From contig NC_064047.1 of NCBI RefSeq assembly GCF_932526225.1, positions 3,037,501 to 3,101,500 of the forward strand: a DNA stretch of 64,000 bases, given 5' to 3'. Positions within the stretch are counted from its first letter, which is position 1; each line of letters starts with the position of its first letter. Shown one piece after another: positions 12,007-21,886 of the stretch. Both the position numbers and the translations under genes were made by a program. Under the pieces are notes generated by a model, which was not told the DNA's origin, did not search any database, and saw nothing but the letters and a program-made list of their open reading frames with translations. Source of the stretch: Nematostella vectensis (taxonomy: Eukaryota > Cnidaria > Anthozoa > Actiniaria > Edwardsiidae).

Positions 12007-12057
12007 GCTTTGCTGTGCGTGTGATTGGTGAAAAAAGGCCCAATCACAGCACAGCAG
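12007..12057. repeat. Long hairpin inside the transposon
   Basis: GCTGTGCGTGTGATTGG and CCAATCACAGCACAGC are near-perfect reverse complements (one extra base in the left arm) separated by about 11 bases. It could be a subterminal structure of the element. Confidence 0.75.
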
Positions 12058-12169
12058 TGTTTACTTGTAATTCTCATGCTCGCGTCGCTGACAAATGTTT
12101 TTCCTGTTTAATGGATCAAGTTACTTTGTTTTGTACGATAAGAGAAACTCTGAAACCAGAATAATTGCT

Positions 12170-12415
12170 TGTGATACAGTCGTGTTTAGTGGGAAACAAT
12201 GTTTTTGTTCAATTACCGACAGGCTTCGGTAAAAGCCTGGTAGTTCAAATCTTGCCACTTCTTTTCAAATTCAAAGAAGCCCGCAAAATTGGCGACTAGT
12301 CCAAAGAACCCTGTCGTTGTGGTCGTTTGCCCGCTGAAGTCGATCGTCCAACTGCAAGCGAACAAGCTCAAAGCACTTGGAGATCAAATCTATATTAAGA
12401 CGAATTTTTCTTGAG
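12170..12415 (+). pseudogene. RecQ/DEAD-like helicase fragment (Walker A region), broken
   Basis: A plus-strand frame reads NNVFVQLPTGFGKSLVVQIL, then VVVVCPLKSIVQLQ and KLKALGDQ. The first part holds a Walker A motif of the superfamily 2 type (PTGFGKS) and the second resembles the motif Ia region of RecQ-like helicases. A stop codon interrupts the frame between the two blocks, another lies upstream, and the frame closes soon after, so it is a remnant. Motifs II to VI are absent. It sits inside the transposon at 11891-12768, which suggests either a captured host fragment or decay of an element-encoded helicase. Confidence 0.72.
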
Positions 12416-12954
12416 TTTAAGTAAACTTACGATAAAAAATTGGCCTGTTGTCGAGCGTCGGGCTGCAGCATGAAAATAACGTAAACAAAGTTTTCCACAT
12501 TTTGTGTACGACAGCGTTTCTTCCCAAAAAGTTCAAACTAATAAAAAATAAGACAACGATTTAGTGTGCGCTGACCGAAAAGGAACATATTTCTGACGTT
12601 CTATTTTGGTATCTCGGAGAAAGAAAATGTATTCAATTCCGTCAGAATATTTTTGATTTCATCGGCTTTCAGTTTTGTCACGCCTCCAGAACTAGTCTCA
12701 CTAGGGAACTTTTTCAGCGGCTCTTCTGCGGTAGTGACCTAGCACACTACGCTGGACCCTCGAGCATGGTTTAATAACGCGGATTCTTATAGATTACTTT
12801 GTCTTTGTCGGTTGAGGTTTCCGTACGCCCACCGGTGATAATGCGGCTTTAAAGGCAGTCACCGTGATTCACCCGGATCAGGCGGTCACCCTTGGGATCG
12901 TGCCAAGTGCTGCGCAGCCCCTCCCCCCCTAAAAAACCCGCGTAGAAATCATGT

Positions 12955-13130
12955 CATGGGCGTACACACGGGGGAGGGGGTAGGGGGTAGGGGGTAGGGG
13001 GTAGGGTGCGCACCCCCCTTGCCGCAAAAAGGGGAATCATTTGTCTGAAGGGTCGAAAAAAGTTATCCTTCTTCATACCTATGTTTAGCTATGTACAGCC
13101 CCCTCCCTTAGCAATTCCTGGATACGTGTC
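12955..13130. repeat. Dispersed repeat family member 1 (GCGTACAC...GGATACGTG)
   Basis: It begins GGGCGTACACACGGGGG, includes a (GGGGGTA)n tract and CACCCCCCTTGCCG, and ends near CAATTCCTGGATACGTG. The segment at 34640-34795 has the same order of blocks (GCGTACACAGGGGG, CACCCCCCTTG, AAACCTGGGTACATGC), so the two are diverged copies of one element. Confidence 0.55.
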
Positions 13131-16100
13131 ATTTGTTGCATGTCCATATAAGGTCAACAAACAGTATCAAAAGAATTACATTAATTTACGGCTGTTTTCA
13201 AATGATCGCAAAATTGATCAAATTCTTCTAAACATCTTAATAGATTTTGTTTTTACTCACCATTTTGCCCTGAGTGGCGAAGATTACTGTTGTTTACTTT
13301 AACGACTTTAGTCGGTGAGGCCTCGGAAATGATTGACAGATCCGGTAGGGCGAGATAAACAAACACAACAACGAGCCAAGCGCGTCGGGTCTAGAAAAAA
13401 AAACGAACCAGAAAAAAGACTATAAAAAATCAACAGAGCTGTCACGTTTTCTGGTAAAACGATTGCAAGCTATAGAGTTTGAAGTTGCGAGTTGCATAAA
13501 GGTTAAAGTTGCAGTTGCGATCTAGGTTTAGGGCTAGGAGATTTTAAAAATGCGAGTCGCATTTTATAGCTTGTAGATGCGTGTTGCAATCTAGGGTTTG
13601 GAGCCGCATCTATCGCGAGTTGCAGTTGCGATCTAACGCGCAACTTATAAGTAAATGTTGTATAAAAAGTATATAGTAAATGCTCCGTTATTTGGTAATT
13701 CGCTTATTAAACCATAGACAAATGGAATAAACATTACTTTTATCGTCTGTTTTGATAAATTGGCTCCTTGGTTGAGCTCGACCACCGTAGTCGAGGCTTA
13801 GCGAGGTGCGCCACTCATCATTTTGATGACACAGCTTAAAGAATTCCGTGCAGTGGTTCATCGTGGTAAAATTCACGAGAAAGTTACCAATACTCGTACT
13901 TGAAGCATACGAAGTGCATATATTAAAGTGGGGGGACTTCAAAGTCAGAGATTTTTTCCTTCTAAGTTTGCGCGGTCGGTGTTAGATCGACAATGTGTGC
14001 TAGATAAAAAAATAACTTTGATTAATTATTTCCAAATTTACTTAACCTTCAAAAGGTAAAATAAACAACGAATGTGCTACGAAAATTTATCTTAAAATGT
14101 GCGTACGCACAGTGACAAAAAGTAAAAATTTTGGTTTAAGCTTCATATCACCGATGAAAAGAGCAACGCATTGCTTTTAATGATAAATATTTTAACTGTT
14201 TAAAACAAGGACTTTAAGGACATTTAAGCCGTTAAAAGAGAGAAAATACGGATTAACGGTCTTATCCAATTAGTATTAATAATTGTTTATTGATGGTAGA
14301 ATAGGAAAGGCGGGATTATCTAGAATTGTCAACAGGCATGTCCATCGAGTGCTCCAGGCTAGATTTCGTTCATCTGTTGATAAAAACGACAGGGTATTCC
14401 GTTGATCTCTAAGCATCTCGCAGCAAGATTTTGGCTTTGTTCCTTAATTAAAAAAATTGCTTTGGGATCTAACATTAGTGACAAAAAAACACACATCTAC
14501 TCTAGAGTTCAACGACTAAAGAATTCGAGTAAAGTGGCATTAAAAAAGGCTGGAAAAGTTAATGGAAGGATACGAGTTATTAAAAAGTACAAAAATCGGT
14601 TTTTACCATAATAAGAGGGAGTAGTAGGAGTGTCGGCGGCGGTGGTAGCAATGGTTCTTCCAAATCGATGGTTCGTACTTCTAATGAAGACTTAACTCGG
14701 GCTTATCCCTTAGGTACTATTCGAACTGCTGTGGGTTGCTAATATGGCAAAAAGATACTGTTTCACCGGCTAAAAATGCGGTTAAACAAAAACCCACACC
14801 TATTGAATCAAGGACTTCCGTTTTAAATCCATTGAGGTTAAACCTATCGATTTTAAACCCCCGTCACGAATTTCCAAGGACAGTCTTGTTAAAATGGGCC
14901 AGTGTTGGGTCTTGAAGGCTACTCCAAGATTTTGAACATTTTGACTTAAAGCAGATATCCTTAAGCGCATAGTCTACAGACAAGTGGGGGCGACGACCGT
15001 CAAAGGAGCCGAAAGGGCCGGGCGGATTTGAGTGGAACCCACACAGCTGTATTCTATCTTTAACTGTCGCATTTTCAACCAGAAGTTGGTAACTACTGAG
15101 CGTATTTCTCAAATACTTACTGACCACTACCCGCAAAGAAGTCAAGAATTGGTCGGGAATCTACTTTCTCACCGTTAAGATGGCCTTCCAAGGACTTGAA
15201 GTGCAATGATTCGGAAGTTTCGCCCTCTTTGGTTGCGATGCTCGATGTTCTGCCTCGGAGTCGAGTGGCGAGGCTAACATGTGAAGAGTCATGCGGATTT
15301 GGTCGATAAATCCCTGTGTCGGCACCGTCTGTCCCATGAAAACGAAATAGGGATTTAGAGCGCTAATCCGTGAGGCCTCCTAACATGAGTGATTCTTGGA
15401 ATGCCTCAAGAAACTCTAAACATGGCAATCATAAATCGAAACCTCTTAACTTCCAATGAGACCCGCGAAAAATGCACAAAGCCTGCAAGTAAAATGTCTC
15501 GATTTAGAGTATTATAGAGAAATAATTAATTGGCCGTGTTATTGTCCGTTAAATGGACTGACCCTTCGAAATGCACCTAGGGGAACTCAAAAAACCCCCA
15601 CATTATAATAACAGGCAAACGATAAGCTAAAGGTTTCTCCTATCGAATCACGAGATAGGAATACTTCGTGGCGGTAACAACTAAAGCAGCCTCCCCCCAG
15701 ACTAGCTGGGAATCGCTATGAAATCAATACTGGGAAATGCTAAGCTAACGGGTTTCTCCTTTCAAATAACAAGCAGGTTAGGACTTTGTAGCGGCCCTCC
15801 CAATAATAACTGTGATTCGCTATGCTAAGTAACTAGAACAGCTACAAACAAGCTCTAGAAAATCGAGGTGGTCCGGTGTAAAAAAAAAAGGCGCTGTAAA
15901 AACAGCGAAATAGTATATGAAATTTGGTTATAGCAAGCATAATAAATAATCCCAAAATACTGAATCCGCATGTTACAAGCCCATAGTCAAGCCTTCACGT
16001 CCTTCAGACATGCTAGTTGAAACCATATGCCAGAGTTGTTTCTCTGACTTTCAAGTATTAGATTTTGCCGGACAAAAAAGGGTATTGTGCAACAATAGTT

Positions 16101-17103
16101 GTCGGCAAACATATGGGGATCTCTCAGCATGCTTACTGGGAAAAGCTGAAGCCAAAAGAACCCACCTATCGAATCAGAAGCGATCAAGCTATAGAAATTT
16201 CTAAAAATATCATTCTGAATCATCGTGCATATAACCTCTTTTTCCTGCAAATATTAAAGCGACTTACAGAAAGCGAGATACAGAAAGCGAGTAACGAAAG
16301 CGAGTTGCGCGCGGAACTTTCGGTCATTTTTACATTAGACCCTAATAACTCGGTTTCCCAATTATTGAACGGCAGCCATTCTGTCATCATAGCAAAAAAA
16401 ATTGTCAGAAATCGTTCATTTCTATCAGCTTTTTATGGAAACTGCTGTTACTATGAAGATCTTGATTTAATTTGGAAAATGAAATATTGAACTTTAAGAT
16501 GGTTATTTTATATTTTCTTTACAAAATTCACTTTGAATCTCGCATTGAATGAAAGCAAGAATTAATGAAGCTGGCCTAGAGTTACTAAAGTGTCGTGCAG
16601 TACAACCGACGTTATATTCCACAAAGCGCGAGTCTAGGCTTTTCTATTAGAACCAGCAAAGTGCACACTATCATGACGTCATGATGACGCGGTGACGTGA
16701 GCATTCACTTGACCCCATATCTAGGATAACGGCACGAGCTCTATGGCAATAGTGGACGCTGATTGGTTAAGGAGAAGTCTGATACTGATTGTGATGGATC
16801 ACCTTGTAATGTCGTAAGTCGTGCATCTTTTGATGTGCCTGAAGGTACATTTGTGGCGTTGCCGTTAGTGGCGTTGCGCGACGACCCCAAGAACGACTTC
16901 GCAGAAGACTATCAAGGGTGAAACTCGTCCTTTTCAGGGTATGTTGGTCCCACCTGTGAACTATCGTTTGATGAGACAATGATCTACATGAATGGACCAC
17001 CGGCGAAGCGAACTTGTATACCACCATGTACCTATGGCTATATGCACGTGGTCTTTTGTACAGAATATTGTATATACAGCTTTCTGTATGGATCCACTTG
17101 CAC
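13131..17103. other. Gene-poor interval with degenerate repeats and an unrecognised frame
   Basis: A degenerate repeat around GTTGCGATCTAG fills 13470-13650. Four diverged copies of a segment with TCCTATCGAATCA lie near 14809, 15639, 15766 and 16159. The last overlaps an unrecognised 141-codon plus-strand frame at 16065-16490 that I do not accept as a gene: it has no family motif and it begins inside this repeat. A perfect 14-base palindrome with a CRE core (TCATGACGTCATGA) is at 16671-16684. No gene is supported. Confidence 0.45.
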
Positions 17104-17335
17104 AGTGAGCCATGCACCAACACACTGCACCACACAAGCTGTACCTAGGACCACCTTCAAAGTGCTGAGCCATACACTAGCACACTGCACCACACAAGCT
17201 GTACCTAGGACCACCTACATAGTGAGCCATGCACCAACACACTGCTCCATACAAGCTGTACCTAGGGACCCCCTGCACAATGAGCCATGCACTAACACAC
17301 AGCACCACACAAACTGTGCCAAGGGTACACCTGCT
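17104..17335. repeat. About 58-bp minisatellite, four copies
   Basis: The copies start near 17108, 17168, 17225 and 17283. Each has GAGCCATGCACCAACACAC, then CACACAAGCTGTACCTAGG and ACCACC. The frame through it is open but is repeat-derived. Confidence 0.9.
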
Positions 17336-17841
17336 TGTACCTCGATGGAATCACCAACTCCACCGCGGTAAAGCGGTCAACAGTGTCATTAAGAGCAATG
17401 TCGACTGGAGCTATCTGTTATTGGTAGGGGCACCCATGGTTTAGTCGAAAGGAAGGGACCAGACAAACCATATTCCACTGCTCCCCCGGATAGGGGCGAG
17501 GCAGATTTTGATCACTCTCTCCTGTTTAAAAGCCACTGATGGAGGACTGAAACGTTGGGAATCTTTCGGTTTGCATGCTTTACCTACTTCATACAAAGCC
17601 ACTATCACAGAAACCACAGTCTAGAGAAGACGGCTTAGATGCATGTCTTAAATCACTCAGATTGGCCTCCTCCTCGCTTCTTGGTGTTTCAGTCTGTAGC
17701 ACAATGCATGAAAACCCTTACGAACTTAGATGTGGCCCAACATCCACAGTAACAGTATCAGCGAAAATAAAAATGGTTGGTAATTTTTTGCACCATCAAA
17801 TATCAAAATGTAATATGTGTATTGATATAGTGCTGACAAAC

Positions 17842-17896
17842 CTAATAATTCAGCGTTTGCTGCAAAAAGGCTGCAAAATAATAAAAAAAAACTCAT
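17842..17896 (-). CDS. Possible signal-peptide exon for the minus-strand FGF
   Basis: Minus-strand ATG followed by a short hydrophobic peptide, MSFFLLFCSLFAANAELL, which looks like a cleavable signal sequence with an AANA end. It reaches a GTTTGT donor in phase 1, the phase needed to join the FGF exon at 11711, where the split codon would read Gly. The implied intron is about 6 kb, much longer than the others here, and the donor is only moderate. This is a phase-consistent candidate and not a firm exon. Confidence 0.25.
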
Positions 17897-18245
17897 TACT
17901 GTTGGTAACAAGTCCTCCAAGCGGTACTTCCTCTTATTTGGTCTTGCAGCCTGCAATACGGCGTTCACCCGGTGTTTTTATAGCGAAAAACCAGCTTTGA
18001 GCGATTCGTAGCCGCCATCTTGCATTTTCAAAAAAGGGTCCAAATTGTTGTTGCTGAGAAAACATTGTCTTATAGTGCCAATAGACAATGTTTTTGTTCA
18101 ACGTCATTTTTTTCTCAGAAGCAGGTTTTAAAAGTCGCACAACGCACGCAACGCAATGTCAAGTCATTTATTTATTTAAAATGGTAGAACACCCTGCAAC
18201 GAGCTTTTTTTAACTTGCAACAAGTAATTTTGGTAAGCTCACTGG

Positions 18246-18254
18246 TATAAAAAG
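18246..18254 (+). promoter_or_regulatory. TATA-box-like motif
   Basis: TATAAAAAG lies 36 bases upstream of an open frame (18290-18415) with a signal-peptide-like start. A second strong TATA-like motif (CTATAAAAGG) is near 18553-18562. No complete gene is attached to either. Confidence 0.35.
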
Positions 18255-18289
18255 CCCAACAACTCTCCAAGAAAGATCAGAAAAGATCA

Positions 18290-18415
18290 ACTGTTTTGTT
18301 GCTCATATTTGTGTTGAACGTGGCATTGACCTTAGAAGCCGTTCCAATAAGTGGCGATGAAATAGATCAAAGACTACCGGCAATTAGCAGACCTTCTCGA
18401 TTGTTCCCTCGATGA
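18290..18415 (+). other. Signal-peptide-like frame without a start codon
   Basis: A plus-strand frame of 41 residues and a TGA stop begins TVLLLIFVLNVALTLEAVP and continues with a charged, Pro/Arg-rich tail ending in RLFPR. It resembles a small secreted precursor: hydrophobic leader, likely cleavage near LEA, short tail. The same frame is open upstream only to a TAA at 18248-18250 and contains no ATG, so as it stands it would need a non-AUG start, an upstream exon or a lost start codon. The family is not recognised. Confidence 0.25.
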
Positions 18416-18794
18416 TCTCTCGAAAAGGGGTTCCTATAGAATGAGCCCATTAACCGCCAAACGGCGTCGAGTGTTTGGGTGAGTGATTAAGTGAAGAAAT
18501 GACGTCATATGTGGGGCGATATAATAGCAACGAAAACGTGAGTAAAATAAACCTATAAAAGGAGGAGGGGAGAGATGGTCATCCGGAATTAGAGAAAAGC
18601 TCTGCGAGTGTGGCAAGGCAACATGTCACAAGAAAGGGAGAAATATCTTGAGTGTTGCCTAAGAAGGGCGGAGACAAGCGTGCAACATGTTGCTAAGGCA
18701 GTGTGCACTATGCGCTGAGTTTTAAATCACACGTTACGGCAACATCTCTATAGACAAGGAGATGGTGGTGGTGGGGAGGGGGGGGGGGAGGTTG

Positions 18795-18817
18795 GAACTA
18801 TGACCTGGTCATAGTTC
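18795..18817. repeat. Perfect short palindrome
   Basis: GAACTATGACC and GGTCATAGTTC are perfect 11-base inverted arms around a single T, just after a G-rich tract. Confidence 0.8.
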
Positions 18818-18944
18818 TATTGCATGATTTAATACAAAAGGCCCGCCGATTGCATGCAAAGAAACCTCAGATGAAACTTAACGTCTGAAGATAAGTGCGG
18901 AAGCACGAAAGCATAAGGATTATCCTCATCTACCACTTGAGAAT

Positions 18945-19265
18945 AATACCCCCTGCATTACTGGGTGAATAGCCATTAATAGCCCTGCATTACTGGGTGA
19001 ATAACAATAAATACCCCGTGCACAATCGGGGGTGCGTATCCAACCAAAGCCCCATGCATCGCGCGAACCATTTGCGGGGTAAATAACTAGCCATACCCCT
19101 GCATCACTAGGTGAATAACTATGTATATCCCCTGCATCACTGAGTGAATAACTATCGACTCCTTTGCTTCACGGTGTGAATAACTATGTATACTTCTTGC
19201 ATCACAGGTTAATAATTATCAATATCTACTGCATAAACAGATAAGTAACAAGCAATACAGTATGC
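18945..19265. repeat. Degenerate minisatellite, about eight copies
   Basis: The unit is about 30 to 42 bp and has CCCTGCATTACTGGGTGAATAAC with variable AT-rich ends. Copies become more diverged towards the right. Confidence 0.8.
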
Positions 19266-21886
19266 ATTACCCGCAGTGACTAACTGACAAATAATGCGTC
19301 CTTTGTCTAGCTAAAACGGGCTATAAATAAAATGTGTCAGTTTGTCAAGCTATCGAACTTGAAAAAAAAAACCTTTGGTTATAATGTTAAGATCTCGGAG
19401 ACAAATAAGTTATCTTTTGTCTGTTTCTTCAGGTTGTCTTACGGATGGAAGAAGTAAGAATTGGTGGAAAAGCGTCATTATTAGGTGGTGTCATTTATCG
19501 TTTGCTCCTATCGTTAAAGTGTTCATTTTCAGTAAAACAGATTTAAATGACTTTTTTCCGTTCGTTTTTGACGTCTTGATCACGTCTTAGATATAGATAA
19601 CAAAGATGTACAATGACGCACATTAGTTAAAATTAGATAAAGGAGAGTTCATATTACATAAAAGTTGATTGCATGTATTAGTCGATTTGTTGCACTAATG
19701 GTCGATCTTCATAAAAGTTATATTTTTTTTCAGTATACAAGCTATCAACGGGTACTGTTACAAGCTCATGATACTTGCAATAAGCGCTGACACCCTAGAT
19801 CTTCCAATATATCACATCCTCTTATTATTCACGCCGAGTCATTATCACGCGATATCCCCTCCTTTGTGCGTGCAAAAACAGCAAATACCCACCTCAGGTT
19901 TTGCAGAAATCGTTCGCTATAAAGGCGGCACGAGATTTACCGGTATAAGGAGCCTCGAACTCAGGCATGCTCGTGAAAGAGGGATACAGCGCCGGTGAGG
20001 TGGTCAAAGCTGACATCATGCAAACGCAGTTTCTCCTGTTGACATCCAGCTCTGACCTTCTTAAGCCGTGAAGTGTCGGTAAGTTTTGAGCGAAGACCTC
20101 CGAGCTTGGGGTGGAAAACGCGAGGGTTAAATTAACCATCTGTGTCTTTTATTAGCTTGTCGTTGAAAAGAGACGTTAGGAATAAGTTCCTTAAAACTGA
20201 AAACGAACGACGGCAAACAAAAGAAGGTAAAATGCAAAGAACCAGACGTGAAATATACTGTCTGATACACTTCAGCCATTTTCCACCAATTCACGACGGA
20301 ACGATAACAGTGCCGTAAACCCAACTATCTTTGTCGGCTATCTTTGCTTATCTGGAGCTAAAAAGCTAATTTCATAGAAACTAGTTTAAGTGGTAATTAT
20401 TGAATAAGCAATTTTTTGGGTAACGTTATCCTTGTCGTCGCCAAGACTTTACAATAGGCTGGGGTCGAACATCGCAGAAGCGTGTGAAGTTCACACCCGA
20501 ATATGATACAGAGAAAACTTGCACACTTGTACGATAATTTAGGAAAATTTCACAGTGTGCAGCAAATTAACGTAACATCTTCCTGCTCACTTTATCCCAG
20601 TGTTAAAATAGAAAGAAGCCCATTTTTAGTGAAATTCAAGAAAACGTGTAGTAGTTCACATAAATACGAATCCAGGTTTGTTTGCTCTGCAAGTTCAAGG
20701 TATGAGTTTTCGTACAGCCTCTACCGACGGCACCTAAAAGTATTAATTTCAATCCATTTCCATCCACTCGATGCGAGACCTTCAAACTACACTATTGTAT
20801 TTATCTGAAAGATCAAAGGTCGTTAGATATTTTGGTAATGCTGCGTAATTTCAACTGTTTTTGATCTTTCCGAAGAAACACTTAAATTAGACCTAATGCT
20901 GTAGACTTTAGATTTTAAATTACGTCTGACATTTTAATATTGCAAACATTACTACCATTCACTTATAAAACACCCTAGTAACTGTTTTGCCAAAATGGAA
21001 GATTCGTATAAACTATATGTGAGAATCTGTTTTTGTTCGATCGTTTTCCATGTACCATAAAAACAGCCTGATCGGCGACTTACTAAAATTCATCCAGTCA
21101 GTTTTAAGCGTCTATTTTTGTATTTGCAGATATTTGGGTCAAAGACCTCTAAGTATAGAAGTTTCTTACAATAGAGCAACGGTATTGAATAAAATCAAGC
21201 TCATCTTGTAAAGACTAGTACGCAATCTTTTATAAATATTTTATCGCTTCGGTTTCCTTTCCACGTTCAAATGAAAACAAACAAACCAACAATCTTTTTT
21301 AAAGGTATTCAGGGGATTTTATAAAGTATTTTTGCTTTTCCTGGCATTCTTGTGGCATTCGTATTAATTTCATTCATTACTAAATTTAAGATTATCTTGC
21401 GCGCTTCCGAGGTCACCAAAGTTTCAAAAGGTAGCTAATTAGCATGCAAGAATCAATTTCCGGGTTTATACCAATATACAAAAACAAACCATACCAAGTT
21501 TTATTGCCATACAACGGGTTTTCGTAGGGTTTTGCCGGCTTTTAAATGTAACTAATATCGCACTTTCGAGCGAAAAGTGACCCCACTTTTCGAAATCGAA
21601 GGCCTTCCTCGTTGATTGAGGAATCCTGAATGTTGTAGGGCCTTGTTTTATCCTGTTTCCAGAATAATATCACTATTTTTCTTATTCCATATGTTCATCT
21701 GTATAACTCTAAATAAAATAAAAAAATAAAAAGGTGTCAAAATGGGTGTGTTATTTAATTACAGCTCGTAACTACCTTATTTATCTATATAAAGCAATAA
21801 TCTGGCTAAAAGATAATGTATACGTTCTAATACTTGTTACTTACTACAATAATCTAGCCCATCGGCCTAATTCTCCTCCGTCTTCG
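19266..21886. other. Non-coding interval 3' of the amidase
   Basis: AT-rich DNA with no recognised exon on either strand. The amidase 3' UTR should lie at its right side, below 21887. Small frames at 19768-20139 and 20503-20808 show no recognisable family motif. Confidence 0.5.

Larger units (their letters stand above)
11891..12768. mobile_element. DNA transposon with TIRs, 9-bp target duplication and helicase fragment
   Basis: The element is 878 bp. Its left end starts CACGCTCGAGGATCCAGCGT. The right end, reverse-complemented, starts CATGCTCGAGGGTCCAGCGT, so 18 of 20 bases match. Further in, TACCGCAGAAGA and GCTGRAAAAGTT are also shared, extending the inverted repeats imperfectly to about 85 bases. 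Both ends are flanked by the same nine bases, GTTTAATAA (11882-11890 and 12769-12777), a target-site duplication. A 9-bp duplication fits MULE-like elements; an 8-bp hAT reading is possible because the ends begin with CA. No transposase is present, so the element is non-autonomous. The interior has a helicase-like fragment and a strong hairpin. Confidence 0.85.

Noticed and set aside
16065..16490. 141-codon plus-strand frame as a gene
   Set aside because: No family motif, and it begins within a dispersed repeat. Noted only as an unrecognised frame.
16767..17371. Frames of 122 and 130 codons on opposite strands
   Set aside because: Overlap the 58-bp minisatellite; no recognisable domain.
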